41,509 nt of DNA from Thermodesulfovibrio sp. (GTDB lineage: Bacteria; Nitrospirota; Thermodesulfovibrionia; Thermodesulfovibrionales; Thermodesulfovibrionaceae), in the NCBI GenBank assembly GCA_025060625.1, contig JANXBR010000004.1, positions 1 to 41,509 of the forward strand, written 5' to 3'. Of this stretch, positions 11,079 through 19,118 are shown piece by piece. Numbering within the stretch: position 1 is the first letter of the stretch; every line of letters starts with the position of its first letter. The notes under the pieces were generated by a model. It was not told the DNA's origin, ran no database searches, and saw nothing but the letters and a program-made list of their open reading frames with translations. The position numbers were made by a program, and so were the translations under genes.

Positions 11079-12109
11079 TAGCTAACATTAAGAGAAACTC
11101 TTTTGAGTAAGTCAAGTTTATCAAGCATTGCACCACAACCCTTCACAACTGCTCTAAGTGGATCATCAGGAATTATTACAGGAACTCCAGTATTTTCTCT
11201 TATAAGAATATCAAGCCCTCTTAATAGAGCTCCACCGCCAGCCAAAACTATGCCTTTGTCTGCAATGTCTGATGCGAGTTCAGGTGGAGTATTTTCTAAG
11301 GTTACTTTTATTGTATCAAGAATTATTGAAACAGGTTCTTGGAGTGCTTCTCTGATTTCTTCTTCAGTTATATTTATTGCCTTAGGAATTCCTGTTATTA
11401 GATCTCTTCCTTTAATTTCCATGGTTTTGTTGAAGCTTATGGGATATGCACTTCCAATATTTATTTTTATTAGTTCAGCCGTTCTCTCTCCTATCATAAG
11501 GTTATATTTTCTTTTAATATAAGCTATTATTGCCTCATCCATTTTGTCTCCACCAACTTTTACAGCCTTTGAGCATACAATACCATCAAGAGATATTACA
11601 GCAACATCTGTGGTTCCACCTCCTATATCAACTATCATATTTCCAGAAGGTTCTCCTACAGGAAGTCCTACTCCTATTGCTGCAGCCATTGGTTCTTCTA
11701 TAAGATATACTTCTCTTGCACCTGATGCAATTGCAGCATCTTTAACAGCTCGCTGTTCAACCTGGGTGATTCCAGAAGGTACGCCAATTATAATTCGTGG
11801 AGAAATAAAGCATTTTCTATTATGAGCTTTTGTTATAAAGTATTTAAGCATCTCTCCAGTGGCATCAAAATCAGCTATAACACCATCTTTTAAGGGCTTT
11901 ATTGTGATAATGTTTGCTGGAGTTTTGCCCATCATCTCTTTTGCTTCACTTCCAACTGCAATAACTTTTTTATTATCTCTTCTTACAACAACAACAGAAG
12001 GCTCATCACATACAATCCCTTTGCCTTTTACATAAACCAGTGTATTTGCTGTACCAAGATCAATTGCTAAATCATTAGAAAATTTGCCAATTAATTTTTC
12101 AAGAAGCAC
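11078..12109 (-). CDS. mreB: Rod-shape-determining actin homologue MreB
   Basis: Membrane-bound actin-like filament that positions the elongation machinery. The phosphate-1 motif (DLGTANTLVYVKGKG, near residue 17), phosphate-2 (IVDIGGGTTDVAVISLDG) and the adenosine block GIVLAGGGALLRGLD are all present, with IGVPSGITQVEQRAVKDAA between them. At 343 residues it matches the family. It is the first gene of the leftward mreBCD-mrdA-rodA-ribH-nusB cluster, with the RDD gene 48 bases upstream on the same strand. Confidence 0.98.
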   Translation of the reverse strand: MLLEKLIGKFSNDLAIDLGTANTLVYVKGKGIVCDEPSVVVVRRDNKKVIAVGSEAKEMMGKTPANIITIKPLKDGVIADFDATGEMLKYFITKAHNRKCFISPRIIIGVPSGITQVEQRAVKDAAIASGAREVYLIEEPMAAAIGVGLPVGEPSGNMIVDIGGGTTDVAVISLDGIVCSKAVKVGGDKMDEAIIAYIKRKYNLMIGERTAELIKINIGSAYPISFNKTMEIKGRDLITGIPKAINITEEEIREALQEPVSIILDTIKVTLENTPPELASDIADKGIVLAGGGALLRGLDILIRENTGVPVIIPDDPLRAVVKGCGAMLDKLDLLKRVSLNVS

Positions 12110-12157
12110 ACTATCCTCCAGAATATGAAATTTAAAATATTTTAAAATATTTTAGAC

Positions 12158-12565
12158 TTATTCTTCTATTACTGAGGTTTTTGCTAAATAATCACCTAAT
12201 CTTCTATTGTCAGAGTCTCCTATTATGATAATAAATTCAAAAACAAAGATTGCCATGCAAATCAACCAACCAATAATTGGTATAAGTAAAAAAAATAATG
12301 AAAAGGCTATAAATAAATTCCTAACAATAGAATCTCTGAAATCTGCACTACGTTGTCTATCAATATTTATTACCTTAAGTCTTAAAAACTTTTTACCAAT
12401 ACTACAACCTTTTAAAAGACCATCACTTATTAATAGATAGAAAATTCCCAAAAAAATTCCTGCATGATGAAAAATCTTCCATAATATGGTTACAATAATC
12501 AAATCAATTAATTTAGCTAATACTCTAAAAAAAATAGTGCCGTGTTTATATTGATTATTAGTCAT
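12158..12565 (-). CDS. RDD family membrane protein
   Basis: A 135-residue membrane protein with about three hydrophobic helices. The N-terminal RVLAKLIDLIIV carries the arginine and aspartate of the RDD signature, and the middle GCSIGKKFLRLKVIN is the usual G-x-x-x-x-K-x-x-L loop of the family. Its biochemical role is not known; some RDD proteins have been linked to ion transport. It lies upstream of mreB on the same strand and may be transcribed with it. The 139 bases between it and the divergent secreted-protein gene should contain both promoters. Confidence 0.85.
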   Translation of the reverse strand: MTNNQYKHGTIFFRVLAKLIDLIIVTILWKIFHHAGIFLGIFYLLISDGLLKGCSIGKKFLRLKVINIDRQRSADFRDSIVRNLFIAFSLFFLLIPIIGWLICMAIFVFEFIIIIGDSDNRRLGDYLAKTSVIEE

Positions 12566-12704
12566 TTTTATTATTATATTATTATTTTAAATATACTATA
12601 ATATTTTAGCACTTGCCTCTTTTTTATATAAACAATTATGATAGGATACAATAAATTTTATTGATAAAGCAAAACATGAATAGAAATTACATTAGGAGGG
12701 AAAG

Positions 12705-14450
12705 ATGGGCAATAAAATTTTAAGGGAAATCTGTTGGCTGTGTTACTGTGTTTTTCTATTGTTTTTTTGCTTTATAACAGGTGTCTATGGAGAGATTATT
12801 GCTAAACCAGGAACCTTTGATCACTTCCAGATTGATGCCCCAGATACATTAATAGCTGGTAATGAATATAAAATACACATTTTTGCTCAAGATGCATTTG
12901 GGAATGCTGTGAATATGCCTTCTGATAGTATTAAGGAGTATAGATTAATTATCAAGGGTTCTGCCGTAGCCTCTCCTCTACATATTAAGTCTAATGAAAT
13001 TACTCAGGCAGGTTTTCCAATAAAATTTAGAGGAGAAAGGGCAGAGGATATAGTAATAGCTCTATATGAACTTAACAGTCCTTTACCATTGATTGAGAAA
13101 AAAATAAAAATTTTGCCAGCAGAAATATCTCAGCTTATTATAAAAGTTCCTACTGTAGTAAGAGTTGGTAATTATTTTGAAGCAATTATTTCTGCTAATG
13201 ACCGATTTGGCAATGTTGTTTGTAAAGAGTTTAATCCAAAAGAGTTAAATTTATATATTAAAGGAGACATTTCTCCCCAGATAAAAGAGATTCAACATTT
13301 ATCTGATGGTTGTTTGGTTAAGGTTCAAATTATCTCAGAAAAAATCGGAGGTTTCTACATTGAAGCAGATTTATTAAATAAAAAAGTTACGGGCAAAAGT
13401 TCTAAGGTAGAAGTTTTAAATGGAACGGTGAACTCCTTTATTGTTAATGTGCCCGAAGAAGCTGTAGTAGATGAATTTTTTGATATAACTATATTAGCGA
13501 TTGATAGGTTTAATAATTTCGTTAAAGATTTTGCCACCCAAAAAGAAAAAATAGTAATAGAGGCACAGGGTAAGGGTTATATTTTCCCTTCTGAATTAAC
13601 ATCTTATGCTTTTTCAGATGGAAAGGCAAAATTAGCCCTTCGTTATGATAGACCTGAGGAAATTAGAATAGTAGTTAAAGTTGCAAATGACAATTCAATT
13701 AGAGGAGAAAGCAATGCTATAAAAATTGTTCCACCAAAAGTAAAAAGATTTGAAGTAATCTCACCTGATACAATCATTGCAGGACAGAAATTCAAAATAA
13801 AGATTATAGCTTATAATCATCTTGATAAAATTATGTCAAACTATAATTTATATGGCAATACAGTGAACTTAAAATCATCAGGTACAGGAACAATCATGCC
13901 AAATAAAATTCCACCATCAGAGTTTATAAATGGAGTTGCTACAGTTGAAGTAATGTATGATAAGGCAGAAAAGTTTGAAATTTTTGCAACCTTAGAGGAA
14001 AAGGAAGTTCCTTCAAAAGAAATAAAGGTTGCTGAAGAAAAAAAGATTGAAAAACCTAAAAAGATAGTTAAGAAGAAAGAAGTAAAAGAAAGTAAAACTA
14101 AAAAAAGAACAACAGCACAAAAATCTCAAACACTTGAGCTAAAGAATGTTTCTATTGTTGAAACAAAAAATGCCTCAACATTAACTCTTTTTATTCCAGG
14201 TATAGATAAACATGGTGGCTATTATCCAAGAACAAAAAAGGCTGGTACTACTATGTCGGTCATACTGGAAGTTTACCCTGTAAAAAATAAATTAGAAACA
14301 CCTATAAAGATTGACTCAGAATTTATAAAGGAAGTTTCTGTATCGGAGGAACAGAATAAAATAATTCTAAATATAACTTTAAAGAAACCTCTCAAATATC
14401 GCCTTTCAAAGAAAAAGGATGAACTCATAATGGAGTTCCGGAGAGGTTAA
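12705..14450 (+). CDS. Secreted multi-domain beta-repeat protein, AMIN-like C-terminus
   Basis: I do not recognise a named family for the whole 581-residue protein. A signal peptide is visible (hydrophobic 9-27, likely cleavage after VYG at 29). Four Ig-like repeats follow, each opening with a phrase such as FQIDAPDTLIAGN (about 41), LIIKVPTVVRVGN (144), FIVNVPEEAVVDE (245) and FEVISPDTIIAGQ (349), and the first three carry a D-x-F/R-x-N turn. A lysine-rich linker (about 445-470) leads to a C-terminal beta domain that resembles AMIN domains of cell-wall or secretin proteins. The ATG follows TAGGAGGG. It overlaps the ftsY start. A periplasmic or envelope role is an inference. Confidence 0.8.
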   Translation: MGNKILREICWLCYCVFLLFFCFITGVYGEIIAKPGTFDHFQIDAPDTLIAGNEYKIHIFAQDAFGNAVNMPSDSIKEYRLIIKGSAVASPLHIKSNEITQAGFPIKFRGERAEDIVIALYELNSPLPLIEKKIKILPAEISQLIIKVPTVVRVGNYFEAIISANDRFGNVVCKEFNPKELNLYIKGDISPQIKEIQHLSDGCLVKVQIISEKIGGFYIEADLLNKKVTGKSSKVEVLNGTVNSFIVNVPEEAVVDEFFDITILAIDRFNNFVKDFATQKEKIVIEAQGKGYIFPSELTSYAFSDGKAKLALRYDRPEEIRIVVKVANDNSIRGESNAIKIVPPKVKRFEVISPDTIIAGQKFKIKIIAYNHLDKIMSNYNLYGNTVNLKSSGTGTIMPNKIPPSEFINGVATVEVMYDKAEKFEIFATLEEKEVPSKEIKVAEEKKIEKPKKIVKKKEVKESKTKKRTTAQKSQTLELKNVSIVETKNASTLTLFIPGIDKHGGYYPRTKKAGTTMSVILEVYPVKNKLETPIKIDSEFIKEVSVSEEQNKIILNITLKKPLKYRLSKKKDELIMEFRRG

Positions 14451-15355
14451 TGGGTTTTTTTGACAAGCTTAAGGAAAAGTTAAGCAAGACAAAGCAACAC
14501 ATAGTTGAAAAAATAGAAGCAGTAATTCCTGTAGGAACTAAAATAGACGAATCAATAATAGAAGAGATTGAGGAAATTCTAATTTCTTCAGATGTGGGAG
14601 TACAGGCAACAGAAGAGATAACGAGTATACTAAGAAGAAAAATTAAAGAAGATAGAATTAAAGACGTTTCAGATGTAAAAATAGTTCTAAAAGAAGAGCT
14701 TATTAATCTCCTCAAAAATGAAACTTCTTTAAATTTAAAGAATAATCCTTCAATCATACTTGTTGTAGGAGTAAACGGAGTTGGTAAAACTACAACCATT
14801 GGTAAACTCGGATATAAATTTATTAGTGAAGGTAAAAGCGTAGTTTTTGCAGCGGCAGATACATTTAGGGCTGCAGCTATTGAACAGCTTGAAATCTGGG
14901 CAAAAAAAGTAGGAGCAGATATTATAAAACATAAAAGTGGTGCGGATCCTGCAGCTGTTGCCTTTGATGCATTGGAACATGCTAAGGCTAAAAATAAAGA
15001 TATAGTAATTATAGATACTGCAGGAAGGTTGCATACTAAATCTTCACTTATGGAAGAGTTAAAAAAGATCAATAGAGTTATGAAAAAGTCAATACCCAGT
15101 GCTCCTCATGAGACTTTGTTAATTTTAGATGCTACCACAGGACAGAATGCTGTTAGACAAGCCTCCTTATTCAATGAAGCTGTGGGACTCACCGGTGTTG
15201 TTGTTACAAAGCTTGATGGTACAGCAAAGGGCGGTGTTATTTTTGCTATAAAGAAGGAGATAGGAATTCCTATAAAATTAATTGGAATAGGCGAAGGAAT
15301 TGAAGATTTAAAAGAATTCATTCCAGAGGAGTTTGTAAAGGCTTTATTTGATTAA
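14450..15355 (+). CDS. ftsY: Signal recognition particle receptor FtsY
   Basis: SRP-type GTPase that docks ribosome-SRP complexes at the membrane for co-translational insertion. The N domain is helical (about 1-95). The G domain shows G1 GVNGVGKTT (107-115), the AADTFRAAAIEQL block, G3 DTAGR (189-193) and G4 TKLD (253-256), followed by GTAKGGVIFAI and the closing GIGEGIEDLKEF. At 301 residues it lacks the long acidic A domain of E. coli FtsY, as in many bacteria. The ATG overlaps the previous stop. Confidence 0.97.
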   Translation: MGFFDKLKEKLSKTKQHIVEKIEAVIPVGTKIDESIIEEIEEILISSDVGVQATEEITSILRRKIKEDRIKDVSDVKIVLKEELINLLKNETSLNLKNNPSIILVVGVNGVGKTTTIGKLGYKFISEGKSVVFAAADTFRAAAIEQLEIWAKKVGADIIKHKSGADPAAVAFDALEHAKAKNKDIVIIDTAGRLHTKSSLMEELKKINRVMKKSIPSAPHETLLILDATTGQNAVRQASLFNEAVGLTGVVVTKLDGTAKGGVIFAIKKEIGIPIKLIGIGEGIEDLKEFIPEEFVKALFD

Positions 15356-15356
15356 A

Positions 15357-15430
<74 letters not shown>

Positions 15431-15473
15431 ATATTTTTTAATATAAACTAAAACTTTAAGAGTTGTCAAATCT

Positions 15474-16088
15474 ATGAAAATAGTTATCGCATCAAGAAAT
15501 AAAAAAAAGACAGAAGAGTTAAAAAGGATTTTGGAGGAACTTGATATCACCATTCTTTCAGTTGATGATTTTCATGGACTTGAAGAAGTACAGGAAGATG
15601 GACTAACTTTTGATGAAAATGCATTAAAAAAAGCCAGATATGTCTGTCAAAAAACTGGATTACCTTCTGTCTCAGATGACTCAGGCTTGGAGGTGGATCT
15701 ATTAGGAGGCAAGCCAGGTGTGAGATCAGCCAGATATGCAGGAGATAAAGCAACTGATGAGGATAACATAAAAAAACTTCTTGGAGCACTTGAAGGCGTC
15801 CCTTTAGAAAAAAGAACTGCCCGATTTGTTTGTTGCATTGCCCTGGTTTTTCCGGATGGAAAAGAATACATTTTCTGGGGCTATGTTAGAGGTAAGATCT
15901 CTGAACTACCAAGGGGATCACAGGGTTTTGGTTACGATCCTGTCTTCATACCCGATGGATTTGAAAAAACATTTGCTGAGATGCAACCATACGAAAAAGA
16001 TAAAATCAGCCATCGCAAAGAAGCACTTGACAAATTAAAGGATTTTTTGGTAAAATTTGTCGCAATTTATAAGCAAAACTTATTATAA
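15474..16088 (+). CDS. rdgB: XTP/dITP diphosphatase (RdgB/HAM1 family)
   Basis: Hydrolyses non-canonical purine triphosphates (XTP, dITP, ITP) to the monophosphate and pyrophosphate, keeping them out of DNA and RNA. The N-terminal [17 protein letters not shown], the central [25 protein letters not shown], the GFGYDPVF block and the C-terminal SHRKEAL are family signatures. The length of 204 residues is typical. No strong ribosome binding site precedes the ATG. It lies after the antisense tRNA and before adk. Confidence 0.96.
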   Translation: MKIVIASRNKKKTEELKRILEELDITILSVDDFHGLEEVQEDGLTFDENALKKARYVCQKTGLPSVSDDSGLEVDLLGGKPGVRSARYAGDKATDEDNIKKLLGALEGVPLEKRTARFVCCIALVFPDGKEYIFWGYVRGKISELPRGSQGFGYDPVFIPDGFEKTFAEMQPYEKDKISHRKEALDKLKDFLVKFVAIYKQNLL

Positions 16089-16173
16089 AATTATAAAATT
16101 TAAGTTGCTTTTTAATTTATAATAGGTTAAATTATTAACCAAAAGTTTACTCTGACCCGAAAAGGAGGCTTCA

Positions 16174-16821
16174 ATGAGATTAGTATTCTTAGGTGCTCCA
16201 GGAGCAGGCAAGGGAACACAAGCAAAAAGACTTGTTGAGAAATATGGCATTCCCCAGATATCAACAGGTGATCTTCTAAGGGCAGCAGTCGCTGCAGGAA
16301 CTCCACTTGGTAAAGAAGCAAAAACATATATGGACAGAGGAGAGCTTGTACCTGACAGTGTAGTTTTAGGAATGGTTAAAGAAAGACTCTCTCAGGATGA
16401 TTGTAAAAAAGGATTTATTCTTGATGGTTTTCCAAGAAATGTTGCTCAGGCAGAATCTCTTGACAAAATGCTTTCTGAAATGAATATGCCATTAGATTTA
16501 GCTCTAAATCTTGATGTTCCTTTTGAAGATTTAATGAAAAGACTCACTGGAAGAAGAACTTGCAAATCCTGTGGACAGATGTACAATGTCTACTACTCTC
16601 CCTCAAAGGTTGAAGGTAAATGTGACAAATGTGGTGGTGAACTTTTCCAGAGAGATGATGATAAAGAGGAGACTATTAGAAAGAGACTTGAGGTATACAG
16701 AGCACAGACAGAACCTTTAATAGATTATTACTCCAAAAAGGGAATACTTAAAAATGTGGCTGGCACAGGTAATATAGATCAGATATTTAATAGCATCTGT
16801 GCAATTTTAGAAAAAAAGTAA
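16174..16821 (+). CDS. adk: Adenylate kinase, zinc-lid type
   Basis: Interconverts AMP plus ATP with two ADP. The P-loop GAPGAGKGT is at residues 7-15, the AMP site ISTGDLLRAAV near 29-39 and DGFPRN near 84-89. The LID has four cysteines (C130, C133, C150, C153), the zinc-binding type common in Gram-positive and thermophilic bacteria. The ATG follows AAAGGAGG. The gene lies 17 bases before sat on the same strand; because sulfate reduction by APS reductase releases AMP, the position makes metabolic sense. A TATAAT at 16119-16124 upstream lacks a well-spaced -35 box. Confidence 0.97.
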   Translation: MRLVFLGAPGAGKGTQAKRLVEKYGIPQISTGDLLRAAVAAGTPLGKEAKTYMDRGELVPDSVVLGMVKERLSQDDCKKGFILDGFPRNVAQAESLDKMLSEMNMPLDLALNLDVPFEDLMKRLTGRRTCKSCGQMYNVYYSPSKVEGKCDKCGGELFQRDDDKEETIRKRLEVYRAQTEPLIDYYSKKGILKNVAGTGNIDQIFNSICAILEKK

Positions 16822-16838
16822 ATTAAAGGAGGAAAGGT

Positions 16839-18224
16839 ATGCCAGAAGTAAGAATTAAGACTCTTCCCCCACCTCATGGTGGAAAGCTTGTTGAAAGGGT
16901 TGTCCGTGACCCACAGATGGCAAGAAAACTAATGGAAAAATGTTCTGCTGTCTATGATATCAAGCCCACTCTTTTTAAGGGAAATCCAGTAAGAAATGTT
17001 TACAGAGAAATTATGTCAGTATGCTATGGATTTTTTAGCCCTGTTGAAGGTTCTATGACAAAGGCTGACTTGGAGAGCGTTCTTGAAAGAAGAAGACTCA
17101 CAAGTGGTTGGGTATTCCCTTATCCAATTCTTTTTGATATTTCTGAAGAGGATTATAAAAAACTTGGAGTTGGAGCAGGTGATTGGCTCTTGATCAGGCT
17201 AAAGGGTGAGCCTTTTGCAATTCTTGAGATAGAAGAAGTATATGAAATTGTTCCAGGTGATGTAGCAGTAAGAACCTTTGGTACACCAGAGAAGAATCCT
17301 GAAGTTGTGAAGGTACCCTTTGATCAGAAACATACAGGATATAATATTTATTGCTCATTAAACCCAATTGTTTTGGCTGGTAAATATACCATTATAAATG
17401 AGCCTAAGTTTAGACCACCCTTTGATAGATTCTGGTATCCACCAAAGAGGGCAAGAGAAGAATTTGAGAAGAGAGGGTGGACAACAGTAATTGCCCACCA
17501 GACAAGAAATGTTCCCCACACTGGTCATGAAGCATTAATGAAAAATGCAGCCTATATTGGAGATGTAAAACCTTGTGATGGTATCGTGGTCAATGCAATA
17601 GTTGGTGCTAAGAGAATCGGAGATTTTCCAGATGAAGCAATCGTAGAAGGTCATGAAATGGTCCACCTTGCTGGCTATATTAAGCCAGAGCGTCATCTTG
17701 TAACATTTACACTTTGGGATATGAGATATGGAAATCCAATTGAATCACTTATTCATGCAGTAATCAGACAGAATATGGGAATATCCTTCCATATGTTTGG
17801 AAGAGACCATGCAGCACTTGGTGAATACTATGATATTTTCGCAACTCAGATACTGTGGTCAAAAGGTATTCCGAGCTTTGGATTTGAAGAGCCTCCATAT
17901 ATGGTAGATGGTGGATTCTACATTAGACCACAGAACATTGAAGAGTTCTGGTTCTGTCCAAAATGTAAAGAGTTTGCATACTCTGCAAACTGTTCACATA
18001 AAGGAATTTACTCAAGATACTCTGGCAGCTTCATAAGAGGACTTATTAATGAGGGTGTAATGCCACCTCCTGAAATTTATAGACCAGAGGTTTACAAGGT
18101 TGTTGTAAAGTGGTGGCAGAAATTCGGATATCCATTTAATAATGAGAAATATCTCAAAGAGAGAGAGGAGAGATTAGAGGTTGATCTCCCTCATATGGAA
18201 CTTCCAGCTCATCTAAAAAAATAA
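16839..18224 (+). CDS. sat: Sulfate adenylyltransferase (ATP sulfurylase)
   Basis: Activates sulfate with ATP to adenosine 5'-phosphosulfate (APS) and pyrophosphate, the first step of dissimilatory sulfate reduction. The homo-oligomeric type is shown by the nucleotide-binding QTRNVPHTGH (221-230) and GRDHAALGEYYD (321-332). A cysteine-rich site (C373, C376, C385, with H387) could bind zinc. The length of 461 residues is longer than many, as there is a C-terminal extension. AAAGGAGG precedes the ATG. The gene starts a run of sulfate-respiration genes that extends to qmoC. Confidence 0.97.
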   Translation: MPEVRIKTLPPPHGGKLVERVVRDPQMARKLMEKCSAVYDIKPTLFKGNPVRNVYREIMSVCYGFFSPVEGSMTKADLESVLERRRLTSGWVFPYPILFDISEEDYKKLGVGAGDWLLIRLKGEPFAILEIEEVYEIVPGDVAVRTFGTPEKNPEVVKVPFDQKHTGYNIYCSLNPIVLAGKYTIINEPKFRPPFDRFWYPPKRAREEFEKRGWTTVIAHQTRNVPHTGHEALMKNAAYIGDVKPCDGIVVNAIVGAKRIGDFPDEAIVEGHEMVHLAGYIKPERHLVTFTLWDMRYGNPIESLIHAVIRQNMGISFHMFGRDHAALGEYYDIFATQILWSKGIPSFGFEEPPYMVDGGFYIRPQNIEEFWFCPKCKEFAYSANCSHKGIYSRYSGSFIRGLINEGVMPPPEIYRPEVYKVVVKWWQKFGYPFNNEKYLKEREERLEVDLPHMELPAHLKK

Positions 18225-18236
18225 AGGAGGTGAATA

Positions 18237-18641
18237 ATGGCTAAGTATTTTGGCGTAATAATTGATGAAAAAAGAATGGCAGCAATAAAGGGTACCCCCC
18301 TTGAGGACAAAGTTCAATCTATTTTTGGTGGAGCCTTAAGAAGATTAGTTATTGAAGTATCTGATGAACTTGGTCAGAAGGTTATTGATCAGTTTACAAA
18401 GGCAAGATTTGATGCAAGAGGTTACATTGAAGAGACCCCAGCAGCATTTAAGAGGGCAGTCTTTAAAAGAATTGCTGAAATGAAAGATCTTTCAGAAGCA
18501 GTAATTAAGAAGGTTCTTGAAGAGGATCTTGATAAGGTGAAAGAAGAAGCAGCAAAGGAAGACAAAGAGCTTCCAGTTCCCGACATTGATATAAGTGATG
18601 TGCTGGAGTTACAAAAAAATCCAGTACAAAAGCCAGCATAA
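18237..18641 (+). CDS. Uncharacterised 134-residue protein between sat and aprB
   Basis: I do not recognise a family. The protein is soluble, highly charged and mostly helical, with no signal peptide, membrane helix, cysteine or obvious catalytic motif. The N-terminal half (about 1-75) reads as a compact alpha/beta segment with KYFGVIIDE and LRRLVIEVSDELGQ, and the C-terminal third is an acid/lysine-rich helix ending in a proline-rich tail. A strong AAAGGAGGTG precedes the ATG; spacing is 12 bases from sat and 25 to aprB, so it belongs to the operon. I recall a small unknown gene in the same place in the archaeon Archaeoglobus. A role tied to Sat or AprBA is an inference. Confidence 0.85.
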   Translation: MAKYFGVIIDEKRMAAIKGTPLEDKVQSIFGGALRRLVIEVSDELGQKVIDQFTKARFDARGYIEETPAAFKRAVFKRIAEMKDLSEAVIKKVLEEDLDKVKEEAAKEDKELPVPDIDISDVLELQKNPVQKPA

Positions 18642-18666
18642 TAAAAAACAAAAAGGAGGTTAAGCT

Positions 18667-19095
18667 ATGCCAAGTTTTGTAATTACTGAGAAGTGCGACG
18701 GCTGTAAAGCACAAGACAAAACAGCATGTCAGTACATCTGTCCAAATGATCTTATGACTCTGGACAGAGAGAAGATGAAGGCTTACAATCAGGAACCAGA
18801 GCAGTGCTGGGAGTGTTACAACTGCGTTAAAATCTGCCCACAGCAGGCAATTGAGGTAAGAGGTTATGCTGATTTCTGTCCCCTTGGTGCAAGTGTTATA
18901 CCAATGAGAGGACAGGATGCTATAATGTGGACAATTAAATTCAGAAATGGTGCAATTAAGAGATTCAAATTCCCAATAAGAACAACACCTGAGGGCTACT
19001 GGAAGGCAGAAAATATTTATGAGGGATTACCTGAGCCTGATTATTCAAAGATTAAAGGTCCTGGTTTCTTTAACTATGAAGCCAGAAAAGAGTAA
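18667..19095 (+). CDS. aprB: Adenylylsulfate reductase beta subunit
   Basis: Electron-transfer subunit of APS reductase. It carries two [4Fe-4S] clusters: one set of cysteines at C10, C13, C21 and C25, the other at C47, C50, C53 and C57. The C-terminal part (about 80-142) with the FRNGAIKRFKFPIRTTPEGYW segment wraps the alpha subunit in known structures. The length of 142 residues fits the family. AAAAGGAGG lies before the ATG. aprA follows after 23 bases. Confidence 0.97.
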   Translation: MPSFVITEKCDGCKAQDKTACQYICPNDLMTLDREKMKAYNQEPEQCWECYNCVKICPQQAIEVRGYADFCPLGASVIPMRGQDAIMWTIKFRNGAIKRFKFPIRTTPEGYWKAENIYEGLPEPDYSKIKGPGFFNYEARKE

Positions 19096-19118
19096 AAAAT
19101 AAAGAAGGAGGTATAAAG

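Noticed and set aside
11103-11825. Two long open frames opposite mreB
   Set aside because: Antisense shadows of the conserved mreB, with no start signal or recognisable domain.
14425-15072. 215-codon open frame opposite ftsY
   Set aside because: Serine- and leucine-rich low-information translation, fully covered by the conserved ftsY; an antisense shadow.
16119-16124. TATAAT before adk as a promoter
   Set aside because: The only -35-like hexamer (TTGCTT at 16106) is seven bases away, far too close, and the whole stretch is AT-rich.
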